Source of the DNA: Sulfobacillus acidophilus DSM 10332
Lineage (GTDB): Bacteria > Bacillota > Sulfobacillia > Sulfobacillales > Sulfobacillaceae
DNA length: 64,000 nucleotides
NCBI GenBank assembly: GCA_000237975.1
Contig: CP003179.1
Coordinates: 1,922,001-1,986,000 of the forward strand
Direction: 5' to 3'
A program made the translations under genes and the position numbers. Positions 42,497-50,156 of this stretch are shown here, in pieces (positions within the stretch are counted from its first letter, which is position 1; each line of letters starts with the position of its first letter). The notes under the pieces are model-generated. The model saw only the letters and a program-made list of their open reading frames with translations, did not search any database and was not told the DNA's origin.

Positions 42497-43912
42497 ATGT
42501 CTTTGAGTGCTGTCGGATTAGCGCGTTTACAGTTTGGTGTGACCACCATCTATCATTTTCTTTTCGTCCCGGTCACCATCGGACTGGCTTTTTTGATGGC
42601 GATTTTAGAAACCCGGTATTGGCGACGGCCGACACCCGCTCAACGGCAAACGATCGAGTTTTTTGGTCGGCTCTTTTTAATCAACTTTGCCGTGGGGGTG
42701 GTGACCGGAATCTTGCAAGAGTTTCAATTTGGCATGAACTGGGCCAACTATTCGCGTTTTGTAGGCGACGTATTCGGCGCTCCTTTGGCGGTCGAAGCGT
42801 TAGCCGCGTTTTTTCTGGAGTCGACATTTTTGGGCATTTGGATTTTTGGATGGGATCAAGTCCCCCCGAAAATCCACAATTTATCCATCTGGCTTGTCGC
42901 CATCGGGACGAGTTTGTCGGCTTTTTGGATTTTAACCGCAAATTCCTTTATGCAAGAACCCGTCGGCTATCACCTGGTTCATGGACGAGCCGAAATGGCC
43001 AGTTTTGGTGCGCTCTTAAGTAACCCGCAATTATGGGTGGAGTTTCCCCATACCGAACTCGCCGCCCTAGCCACCGGCGCGTTTGTCATGATGGGGGTCA
43101 GTGCCGTGTTTTTATCCCGCGGACGTTACGTCGAGTGGTTTTTACCCCCGTTCAAGCTAGCATTAGGGGTCGCTTTGGTCGCCAGCGTGCTGGTCGTCAT
43201 CATCGGCCACGATCAAGCCCAGCACCTGATCCAGGCCCAGCCGATGAAAATGGCGGCTTCCGAAGCCTTATGGCAGACGACGGGCCTGCATGCAGCGTGG
43301 TCGATTGTCGCGTTTTTTAACCCGGTCACGCATCACACCTGGTGGGCGCTATCGATTCCCGATTTTCTCACCATATTGGCCTACAACCGGCTCAGTGGCC
43401 GCGTGCTGGGCATCGATACCCTAGAACGCCTGTATGTTCACCGTTATGGCCCTGGTTATTATGTGCCGCCGGTCCTAGCCACGTTTTGGAGCTTTCGCGT
43501 CATGATTTTGATCGGATTTCTGATGGCGGGCCTGGCAGCCCTCGGAGTGTGGCACCTTTACCGGGGTCGCCTCCTCGAACGCCGTCGTTATCTCCGCCTC
43601 ATGGTGTGGGCGACCGGCTTGCCCTCGCTCGGTAATATCATGGGATGGGTGATGACCGAAGTCGGTCGGCAACCATGGATCGTGTTTGGGCTTGAGAAAA
43701 CCGCCCAAGCGGCATCGCCTTTTGTATCGGCGACGGATATCTGGGCTACGCTCCTCGGCTTTGGGCTCTTGTACGGCGTCATCGCTCTCATCGATCTCCG
43801 GTTATGGATTCGCATCATCCGCCAAGGTCCCGAACTCCCCGCCGAACCCCCTTCGCCGGACGCGTCCTATGTTCTCACACCGCCCGGACCGGCCCAATCA
43901 TTCGAACCGTGA
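42497..43912 (+). CDS. cydA: Cytochrome bd-type quinol oxidase subunit I
   Basis: The 471-residue protein has nine membrane spans and the CydA opening ARLQFGVTTIYHFLFVPVTIG, whose His is a heme ligand. WKGWDQ-like IFGWDQVPPKIHNLSIWLVA and NSFMQEPVGYHLVHGRAEM follow, and the C-terminal region has GWVMTEVGRQPWIVFG. The quinol (Q) loop is short, as in the CioA/short-loop group. The enzyme reduces oxygen at low concentration with quinol as donor. ATG 42497 is only 3 bases from GGAGGG; TTG 42503 (six bases) may be the true start. cydB follows 14 bases later. Confidence 0.93.
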   Translation: MSLSAVGLARLQFGVTTIYHFLFVPVTIGLAFLMAILETRYWRRPTPAQRQTIEFFGRLFLINFAVGVVTGILQEFQFGMNWANYSRFVGDVFGAPLAVEALAAFFLESTFLGIWIFGWDQVPPKIHNLSIWLVAIGTSLSAFWILTANSFMQEPVGYHLVHGRAEMASFGALLSNPQLWVEFPHTELAALATGAFVMMGVSAVFLSRGRYVEWFLPPFKLALGVALVASVLVVIIGHDQAQHLIQAQPMKMAASEALWQTTGLHAAWSIVAFFNPVTHHTWWALSIPDFLTILAYNRLSGRVLGIDTLERLYVHRYGPGYYVPPVLATFWSFRVMILIGFLMAGLAALGVWHLYRGRLLERRRYLRLMVWATGLPSLGNIMGWVMTEVGRQPWIVFGLEKTAQAASPFVSATDIWATLLGFGLLYGVIALIDLRLWIRIIRQGPELPAEPPSPDASYVLTPPGPAQSFEP

Positions 43913-43926
43913 GAGGAGGACCCTCG

Positions 43927-44940
43927 TTGTCATTGCCCGTCTTGTGGTATGTGTTGATTGCGGTATTGTTCACCGGCTATTTGGTTCTCGAGGGATTTGA
44001 TTATGGTGTGGGTATTCTTTTGCCGTGGGTCGGCCACAGCGATACGGAACGCCGGGCCGTGTTAGCCACCATCGGTCCCGTCTGGGATGCCAACGAAGTG
44101 TGGCTCATTACAGCCGGCGGGGCCATGTTTGCGGCTTTTCCGCTCTGGTATGCGTCGCTTTTTAGCGCGTTTTATGGGGGATTGGCCCTCTTGTTGGTCT
44201 CGTTAATTGTTCGGGGAGTCGCCCTGGAATTTCGCAGCCAAGACCGCCATCCGACGTGGCGGCGCCGGTGGGACTATCTCATTGCGGGCTCGAGCGCCGT
44301 CCCGCCCTTGGTCTGGGGCTTGGCCATGGGTAACGTGTTACACGGCATCCCCTTAAACGCCCAAGGAAACTTTACCGGATCGCTCGCCACCATCTTGAAT
44401 CCTTATGCCCTCGTCGGAGCGGCCGCGGCGTTAAGTCTCTTGACATTACACGGCGCCCTCTACTTAACCCTCAAAGCCCCCATCCCCGTATCCGATCGGG
44501 CCTACCGGGCCGCCTTTCGGGTGGGGCCGGTAGCGACCGTCTTCTATTTTGCTTTCGTGTTGATGAGTTATTTCGACGCCCATTTCATCCACCGCCTCGG
44601 GGTGGATCCGGGGCCGATTCCGATATTGGCGGGGCTCGGGATGGTCACCGTCCGCTTGCTGTTGCCGCGCCGAAACCACCCTTGGGCCTTTTGGATGGGT
44701 CTACTGACCATCATCTTGTCGACGGCCAGCGTCTTTCTAGCGCTCTATCCCGACCTTATGATTTCGTCCCTAAATCCGGCCTGGAGTCTCACCGTGCCTA
44801 ACGCCGCCGCCAATCCCTATAGCTTAAAGGTGATGACGATCGTCGCCATCACGGTCCTCCCGTTGGTCCTCGCCTATCAAGCCTGGACCTACTGGATTTT
44901 CCGCCGCCGGATTTCCCTCAACGAAACCTTTCACTACTAA
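43927..44940 (+). CDS. cydB: Cytochrome bd-type quinol oxidase subunit II
   Basis: TTG 43927 follows GAGGAGG by eight bases; the frame is open upstream within cydA but without a site. The 337-residue subunit has eight spans and the CydB motifs LVLEGFDYGVGILLPWVG and GPVWDANEVWLITAGGAMFA. It completes the bd oxidase with CydA. No cydX or cydCD genes are nearby, so assembly genes must lie elsewhere. A terminator hairpin follows at 44956-44985. Confidence 0.93.
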   Translation: MSLPVLWYVLIAVLFTGYLVLEGFDYGVGILLPWVGHSDTERRAVLATIGPVWDANEVWLITAGGAMFAAFPLWYASLFSAFYGGLALLLVSLIVRGVALEFRSQDRHPTWRRRWDYLIAGSSAVPPLVWGLAMGNVLHGIPLNAQGNFTGSLATILNPYALVGAAAALSLLTLHGALYLTLKAPIPVSDRAYRAAFRVGPVATVFYFAFVLMSYFDAHFIHRLGVDPGPIPILAGLGMVTVRLLLPRRNHPWAFWMGLLTIILSTASVFLALYPDLMISSLNPAWSLTVPNAAANPYSLKVMTIVAITVLPLVLAYQAWTYWIFRRRISLNETFHY

Positions 44941-44955
44941 TGAGCCACAACCCCG

Positions 44956-44985
44956 CGCGCGTCCCGGGTTATCCCGGAACGCGCG
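44956..44985. terminator. Bidirectional terminator between cydB and the glucanase gene
   Basis: CGCGCGT (44956-44962) pairs with ACGCGCG (44979-44985). After one mismatch the stem continues with five more pairs around the loop TTAT. It lies 15 bases after the cydB stop and just beyond the convergent gene's stop at 44995. Confidence 0.7.
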
Positions 44986-44994
44986 TTATCCAAA

Positions 44995-46536
44995 CTAGGG
45001 CGTTCCTTGCGAAAGAGACAGACCGGCAACGGGTTGAATCGAAAACCGTTCTTCTTGGAGATACGGTTTTATGCGCTCTCCGACAGGATCGACGGCCCAG
45101 TATCGTTGCAGTCCCCCCTGCTCCAACGTGTCATCAATCGCGGCCAAAATCATGCCTTGGTCAAGAACGAGGTAACGGGGCGCCACTTGCCCGGTGGTGG
45201 GATTGACCGCGTCGTAAAATCCATCGGGCCCTAGGACGGCATATCGGGACATGAGACGCTGAATATTCCGAAACGCTTGTTGGGGAATCCACGGCAAGGC
45301 GATAAACGAGGCATAAGGGGCGACCGCCGTTGATGCATAGGCGTTTGCCGGCCCGCCCGATCCGAGCGGATAAGCGCCATAGGCTTCATAGGCCCCGCTT
45401 GTACCCGGGACGCTGGCCGGCGAAAATCCCCAGACCGGATCCTTCAGGCTTTTGGCGTAGAAAATCCCCGCCTCGGCATAATTGATGTTGTTAAGCCCGA
45501 AATTCCGCGTTCCCCATACCCCCTCCGGCACCACCAACGGCGCCATTAAGGCTTCAAAGGCACTGCCGCCCCAACTCGGCACGTACGAGATGCCCTGATA
45601 GACATAATGGCCTTCATACACGGAAAAGTCCTGATGAGAATACGGATCCGAATAGGTTTGCCAATATCCTTGGGGCGTTTGGGTCTGCCACGTAAAATCG
45701 GCCGGCAACGTCCGCCAGGTGCGCCACCAGACATCCCCGGGAACGGTACCGGTGCCTATGCCCATATAGACGGCAATCCGCGGGTCGGTATTTAAATTGC
45801 CGTATTGCCACGAGGTCGGTCCTTGCCCGACCACATAACCACCCGACAACTGGCCCGCCGTAATGTCCGTCGTCTCATCCCCGCCATGATAAAAAACACC
45901 GAAATTCATGGCATTTAAGAGCGCGGTGGCCTGAGGGGCCAAGCGGGGAAAGGCTTCCCGCACGATGACCAACGCCGACGCGTACCACCCGTTATCCACC
46001 GTCGAGATAAATTGTCCGTTTAACGAGGTGACGGGGGACCCGCCGGGTCCCGTGATAGGCTGTCCTGTAGTGGGGGAATACCAGCTCAAAAGAAACCCTT
46101 GCCATTTAGGGAGTTTTTGAATGGCGGCCAATTCACCCTGGGCCCGCCGATAGCCTTCTTCGGGCGAAATCAGATGTAATTCGGTCGCAGCCGTGATAGC
46201 CCAGAGGGACATGGCAATGTCGGTGGGCGACGTATAATTGCCCACCGGCGGTGCTCCGGCAAATCCCAAATTATCATAGGGCAAATCCGTTGTCGGGGCG
46301 GTATCGGCCAAAAAGAACGACCAGGTTTTTTGGGCAATCTGACGCAGTACCACGACTTGGCTACCGGTTAAAGGCTTTTCCGCATACAAATCGGCTAATG
46401 GCGGGGCCTCCCGAAATATCGGCTGGTCGGTTCCGTTATTGGCCGCCCAGGCCGAGGAAGCCGCCATCGGCAAAGCCGCCAAGAGGAGTCCGGCACTCAG
46501 GGCAAAGCCGATACGCTTCGCGCTTGTCATTGTCAT
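44995..46536 (-). CDS. Secreted DUF3131/GH144-like glucanase candidate
   Basis: The 513-residue protein has a Sec signal peptide (MTMTSAKRIGFALSAGLLLA, cleavage near AWA, about residue 31). The mature part fits the (alpha/alpha)6-type DUF3131/glucoamylase-like group: TWSFFLADTAPTTDLPYDN, GNYTSPTDIAMSLWAITAATE and STVDNGWYASALVIVREAF. Relatives cleave beta-glucans such as beta-1,2-glucan, but the exact activity is a guess. It is divergent from lacI and shares its operator design, so it belongs to the same regulon. It would cut a polymer outside the cell for the importer at 50157-55695. ATG 46536 after GAGGG. Confidence 0.65.
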   Translation of the reverse strand: MTMTSAKRIGFALSAGLLLAALPMAASSAWAANNGTDQPIFREAPPLADLYAEKPLTGSQVVVLRQIAQKTWSFFLADTAPTTDLPYDNLGFAGAPPVGNYTSPTDIAMSLWAITAATELHLISPEEGYRRAQGELAAIQKLPKWQGFLLSWYSPTTGQPITGPGGSPVTSLNGQFISTVDNGWYASALVIVREAFPRLAPQATALLNAMNFGVFYHGGDETTDITAGQLSGGYVVGQGPTSWQYGNLNTDPRIAVYMGIGTGTVPGDVWWRTWRTLPADFTWQTQTPQGYWQTYSDPYSHQDFSVYEGHYVYQGISYVPSWGGSAFEALMAPLVVPEGVWGTRNFGLNNINYAEAGIFYAKSLKDPVWGFSPASVPGTSGAYEAYGAYPLGSGGPANAYASTAVAPYASFIALPWIPQQAFRNIQRLMSRYAVLGPDGFYDAVNPTTGQVAPRYLVLDQGMILAAIDDTLEQGGLQRYWAVDPVGERIKPYLQEERFSIQPVAGLSLSQGTP

Positions 46537-46564
46537 CCCTCTTTTCAGATAATTTCTACTGAAT

Positions 46565-46580
46565 ATCGAAACGGTTCGAT
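46565..46580. promoter_or_regulatory. LacI-family operator 1 (glucanase promoter)
   Basis: ATCGAAACGGTTCGAT is a near-perfect palindrome. It overlaps the -10 of the glucanase promoter and its presumed start site, so a bound repressor would block initiation. It shares most positions with operators 2 and 3. Confidence 0.75.
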
Positions 46581-46607
46581 TATCGATCGGGCGCCTATAA
46601 ATGTCAA
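46579..46607 (-). promoter_or_regulatory. Sigma-A promoter of the secreted glucanase gene
   Basis: On the minus strand a perfect TTGACA (46607-46602) is 17 bases from GATAAT (46584-46579). Operator 1 begins at the -10. The leader to ATG 46536 is about 35 bases. Confidence 0.7.
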
Positions 46608-46685
46608 TACATGGGAAATATCCGAATAAAAAGCGAGAATATGCGCCTTGTTTGGTGTTTTAACCGGAATTTTCTAGTTCGTTGA

Positions 46686-46713
46686 TTGACAAAACCTAAA
46701 AACCAGCTACAAT
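46686..46713 (+). promoter_or_regulatory. Sigma-A promoter of the lacI-galactosidase-importer operon
   Basis: A perfect TTGACA (46686-46691) is followed after 16 bases by TACAAT (46708-46713). Transcription would start near 46720, inside operator 2. Confidence 0.7.
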
Positions 46714-46717
46714 TCAA

Positions 46718-46733
46718 ATCAAAACGTTTCGAT
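46718..46733. promoter_or_regulatory. LacI-family operator 2 (own promoter)
   Basis: ATCAAAACGTTTCGAT lies at about -2 to +14 of the predicted transcript, the classic repressor position. It implies that the regulator represses its own operon. Confidence 0.75.
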
Positions 46734-46747
46734 AGGAGGCGTCCCGA

Positions 46748-47782
46748 CTGACTACCATCCGCGATGTCGCACGGGCAGCCAATGTATCCGTCTCAACCGT
46801 TTCCCTCGCTTTACACCACCCCCATCGGGTATCGGAAGAAACCCGTGAACGGGTGCGCCGAGCGGCAGAACAATTACAATATCAACCGAACGGGATTGCC
46901 CGCGACCTGCGCATGCGCCGCACCCACACCATCGCCGTATTTTTACATAATTTAAGCGGTCCCTTTTATTCCGAGTTAATCTCGGGGGTCGAATCGGTCG
47001 CGGAAACGCTCGCCCTGACCGCTATCGTAACGCGGGCATCGGTTACCAAGCAACAAGGATCCCACCGCCTCTTGCGGGAAGGCCGCGTTGACGGGGCCAT
47101 CGTACTCGATCCCCATATCGAATCGGAAGAACTGTGTCGTTATGCCTCGGAAAACTTGCCCGTAGTGGTGCTGGACCGGGCGCTCGGCGGGGTCCTCCAG
47201 TCGGATTACATTACCGCCGTAGCCGCCGATCATTTAGACGGCGGGTACCGGGCCGGTCAACACCTCTTGGCGCAAGGGTTTCGTCGCATGGCGTTTATTG
47301 CCGGCCCGATCGATTCGGAACACAGTCGCTTGCGTCAAATCGGTTTTTTTCGGGCATTAGACGAAGCCGGTATCGATACCGTCAAAGTCCCGGTGGTACA
47401 TGGCGATTTCACCGAATCCGGCGGCTATCGGGCCATGGACAGCTTGTTGGACACCGGTATTCCCTGGGACGGCATATTTGCCGCCAACGACGAAATGGCG
47501 ATTGGGGCTTTGCAATGCCTAACCGACCACGGGCGGCACGTTCCCGAGGACGTCGGGCTGATGGGTTTTGACGACATTCGCTTGGCGCGTTATCTCCATC
47601 CGTCGCTGACTACCGTCCGCCAACCGATGTATGAGTTAGGGGTTGCGGCGATGCGGCAATTAGAAAAAGCCCTGGCCGGTCAAACGCGGATCCCACCCAT
47701 CACTCTCCCCACCACCCTAATCATTCGCGAATCGACCCAACGCGGCACGCAGCAAGGAGGATCCATCCATGCCACAATTTGA
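46748..47782 (+). CDS. LacI-family transcriptional regulator with apparent CTG start
   Basis: An in-frame stop at 46733-46735 and the lack of any ATG, GTG or TTG before 46853 leave CTG 46748 as the only sensible start. It lies eight bases after GGAGG. This gives a 344-residue protein starting (M)TTIRDVARAANVSVSTVSLA, the complete LacI helix-turn-helix, followed by the hinge YQPNGIARDL. The effector domain (about 60-335) is of the periplasmic-binding type, with GVESVAETL, VVVLDRALGG, FAANDEMAIGALQ and VGLMGFDDIRLARYLHPSLT. A start at 46853 would delete the DNA-binding helix. The stop overlaps the galactosidase start by 14 bp. It most likely binds operators 1-3. Confidence 0.88.
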   Translation: MTTIRDVARAANVSVSTVSLALHHPHRVSEETRERVRRAAEQLQYQPNGIARDLRMRRTHTIAVFLHNLSGPFYSELISGVESVAETLALTAIVTRASVTKQQGSHRLLREGRVDGAIVLDPHIESEELCRYASENLPVVVLDRALGGVLQSDYITAVAADHLDGGYRAGQHLLAQGFRRMAFIAGPIDSEHSRLRQIGFFRALDEAGIDTVKVPVVHGDFTESGGYRAMDSLLDTGIPWDGIFAANDEMAIGALQCLTDHGRHVPEDVGLMGFDDIRLARYLHPSLTTVRQPMYELGVAAMRQLEKALAGQTRIPPITLPTTLIIRESTQRGTQQGGSIHATI

Positions 47783-50087
47783 ATTTCATCATCGATCCTT
47801 TTGGCTCGACGGAACGCCTTTCGTGCCATTTGGCGGAGAATTCCACTATTTCCGGGCCGATCCCGCCCATTGGGCGGACCGGCTAAAGGCCATGCGCGAC
47901 CTCCATATCAATTTGCTCAGTACCTATATTCCCTGGATTTGGCACGCACCCCATCCGGACGTGATCGATTTTCGCGGACGAAGCCATCCCCAAAGAAATC
48001 TGATTCGTTTTATTGAACTGGCCCACCAAGCCGGGCTCTTGGTGTTCATTCGCCCGGGCCCTTATGTGATGGCCGAACTAAGACAAGAAGGCATTCCGGC
48101 TTGGGTGTCGGACCGTTATCCCGAAGTGTTGGCCCAGGGTCCAGGTGGGCAACGTCATCCGACCGGCATGGTATCCTACCTTCACCCGACGTTTTTGCAA
48201 TTGGTGAAAAAGTGGTATGAAGCCGTTGCCGATGCCCTTCGCCCCTATTTTGCGGAAAACGGCGGTCCCATTGTCATGACCCAACTGGATAACGAGGTGG
48301 GCATGCTCCATTGGGTCAGTCAATTGCCGGATCAGCGGACCGATATCACCCCCGAATTGCCGTTAGATGTTCAGGCGGCGCCCGGTCACGCCGCCTATTG
48401 GCAAGCGGCGGAGTATTGGTCGGCATATCGGGCCCAGTATCTTCATACGTTACATGACTGGGCCGAAGCGTTCGGATTCCCTCGGCCCTTCGTCGTCAAC
48501 GTCCACGGATTTCGCGACTTCTCAGTATACAGTCGGGGCGTGGACTACCCCGTCGGCTTGGCCCAATTGGAAAAAACCCATCGATTGGCCGATACCGTCT
48601 TGGGGGGGGATTTTTATCCCGGTCACGTCACCTATGATAACTTTCACGATCTCGTTCTGGCCGCCCTTTTCACCAACGCGGTAAATCGGCCGGAGGCACC
48701 GGGTTTTTCACCCGAATTTCAATCGGGGCGGTTTCAGGACCGACCCCATATTGACCCGTCGGACCTGGACTTGGCCGCACGCGCGACCCTGGCGGCCGGA
48801 TTCAACGGGATTAACTGGTATATGCTGGTCGGCGGGCAGAACCCCGAAAATATTGGCCTTTTCGGGTCTCGCCATCTGTGGCAAGCACCTTTACCGGAGA
48901 CCGGCGACAGTCGCCCCTCGGCGGCCGTCGTTGGCCATCTGGGAGCGCTTTTGGCGACGTATCACGCCAGCTTGCCGCTAACGCGGCCCGTCTCCGAGGT
49001 CACCCTGGGGTTTTATCCCCCCTATTACCTCACCGACACCAACCCGGATGCCTATCCCGACACGACCGGGATTGTGACCCAAATCATTCACCAGCGGCAG
49101 CATGAGCAGTTCGACGGCGTCGCCCGCATGCTGGTGGCCGCTAACCTGGTTCTAGACGCCCAAGTGGTCAATCGACCCGATGCACTCAGCGGCGTAGAGG
49201 TTCTCTTTCTGCCCGCCACCCGTTATCTGGACCGCTCGACGCAAGAACGGTTGGTCGATTATGTCCATGAAGGGGGCACGTTGATTTTGGGGCCCGACAT
49301 CCCTGATCGGGACCTGGACGGCCATCCCGTCACGGTGTTACGAGACGGCCTGCAACTCCCCGAACCCGTCGAGGAGGGCCACAGAGGACTCATCTCGGTG
49401 CTGGATTGGCACAGCATTTATGCTCCTCGGTATTGGGCGTTCTCCCCCCAGCAGGAGGCGGAACGGCTCGCGTTTGTGGAAGGACAGCCCGAAAAATGGG
49501 TGGCGTTTCGACGGGTTGCGGGTCGCGGGTCGGTCACCGTTCTCGGGTGCGGGTGCTCGGACAGTTATGACTATTATCATGCCGTGATGCGCGATCTGTT
49601 GGCTCGGTTGGGCATCCCCGGGGCCCTCAGTACAAGCAACACCCGGCTTCACGTCACCTATCGGCAAACCCCATCCAATCAGGCACCTGCCGGGTTTCTC
49701 TTTGTTCAGAATTATCACGACAGCGAGGAAAATGCGGCCATTCGGCTTTATACGCCCCAAAAAACTTACGTATGGGAGGTGATGCTCAATCCGCGGCAAG
49801 GACTCATGTTGCCCTTTGGAGGCATCGAGGTGGTACCCGGACATCTGGCCGTCCAATCCACCACCGCGGAAATGACATTCGACGGAGAGGTCTTAGCCAT
49901 TCATCGCGGACCGACCGCCGGTCACGCACAGCTAACTCGACAACCCGGTGCATCCTGCGACGTCCTTCTGTTGCAGGGATCCGCCACGGTCGCTCATCAT
50001 CCGGATGCTATTGACATTCAATGGTCATCCCAGAGCTGTCCGCGACCGATTTTGTTACTCACTCGGCGAAACGTTTCGATGACTTAA
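47769..50087 (+). CDS. GH35-like beta-galactosidase
   Basis: The 772-residue protein starts with the GH35 pattern: FVPFGGEFHYFRADPAHWAD, then LLSTYIPWIWHAPHPDVIDF and VFIRPGPYVMAELRQEGIPAW. The acid/base Glu sits in VMTQLDNEVGMLHW; the nucleophile probably lies in the GINWYMLVGGQNPENIG region. There is no signal peptide, so it acts on imported sugars. Other beta-glycosidase activities are possible. ATG 47769 follows AAGGAGG. Operator 3 lies within its last codons. Confidence 0.82.
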   Translation: MPQFEFHHRSFWLDGTPFVPFGGEFHYFRADPAHWADRLKAMRDLHINLLSTYIPWIWHAPHPDVIDFRGRSHPQRNLIRFIELAHQAGLLVFIRPGPYVMAELRQEGIPAWVSDRYPEVLAQGPGGQRHPTGMVSYLHPTFLQLVKKWYEAVADALRPYFAENGGPIVMTQLDNEVGMLHWVSQLPDQRTDITPELPLDVQAAPGHAAYWQAAEYWSAYRAQYLHTLHDWAEAFGFPRPFVVNVHGFRDFSVYSRGVDYPVGLAQLEKTHRLADTVLGGDFYPGHVTYDNFHDLVLAALFTNAVNRPEAPGFSPEFQSGRFQDRPHIDPSDLDLAARATLAAGFNGINWYMLVGGQNPENIGLFGSRHLWQAPLPETGDSRPSAAVVGHLGALLATYHASLPLTRPVSEVTLGFYPPYYLTDTNPDAYPDTTGIVTQIIHQRQHEQFDGVARMLVAANLVLDAQVVNRPDALSGVEVLFLPATRYLDRSTQERLVDYVHEGGTLILGPDIPDRDLDGHPVTVLRDGLQLPEPVEEGHRGLISVLDWHSIYAPRYWAFSPQQEAERLAFVEGQPEKWVAFRRVAGRGSVTVLGCGCSDSYDYYHAVMRDLLARLGIPGALSTSNTRLHVTYRQTPSNQAPAGFLFVQNYHDSEENAAIRLYTPQKTYVWEVMLNPRQGLMLPFGGIEVVPGHLAVQSTTAEMTFDGEVLAIHRGPTAGHAQLTRQPGASCDVLLLQGSATVAHHPDAIDIQWSSQSCPRPILLLTRRNVSMT
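50065..50080. promoter_or_regulatory. LacI-family operator 3 (before the importer genes)
   Basis: GGCGAAACGTTTCGAT contains the perfect core CGAAACGTTTCG and matches the ATCGAAACGTTTCGAT consensus at 14 of 16 positions. It overlaps the end of the galactosidase gene, 77-92 bases before the binding-protein start. No clear promoter is seen beside it, so it may act as a roadblock or looping site. Confidence 0.6.
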
Positions 50088-50156
50088 GCATTCGGACGGG
50101 GTATCCAGGCGAGCACCCGACGGATTCGGATTATGGAAATAAGGAGCGTGATCCAG

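Noticed and set aside
46853-47782. LacI-family protein lacking a DNA-binding domain
   Set aside because: The helix-turn-helix is encoded just upstream in the same frame; only the start codon is unusual (CTG).
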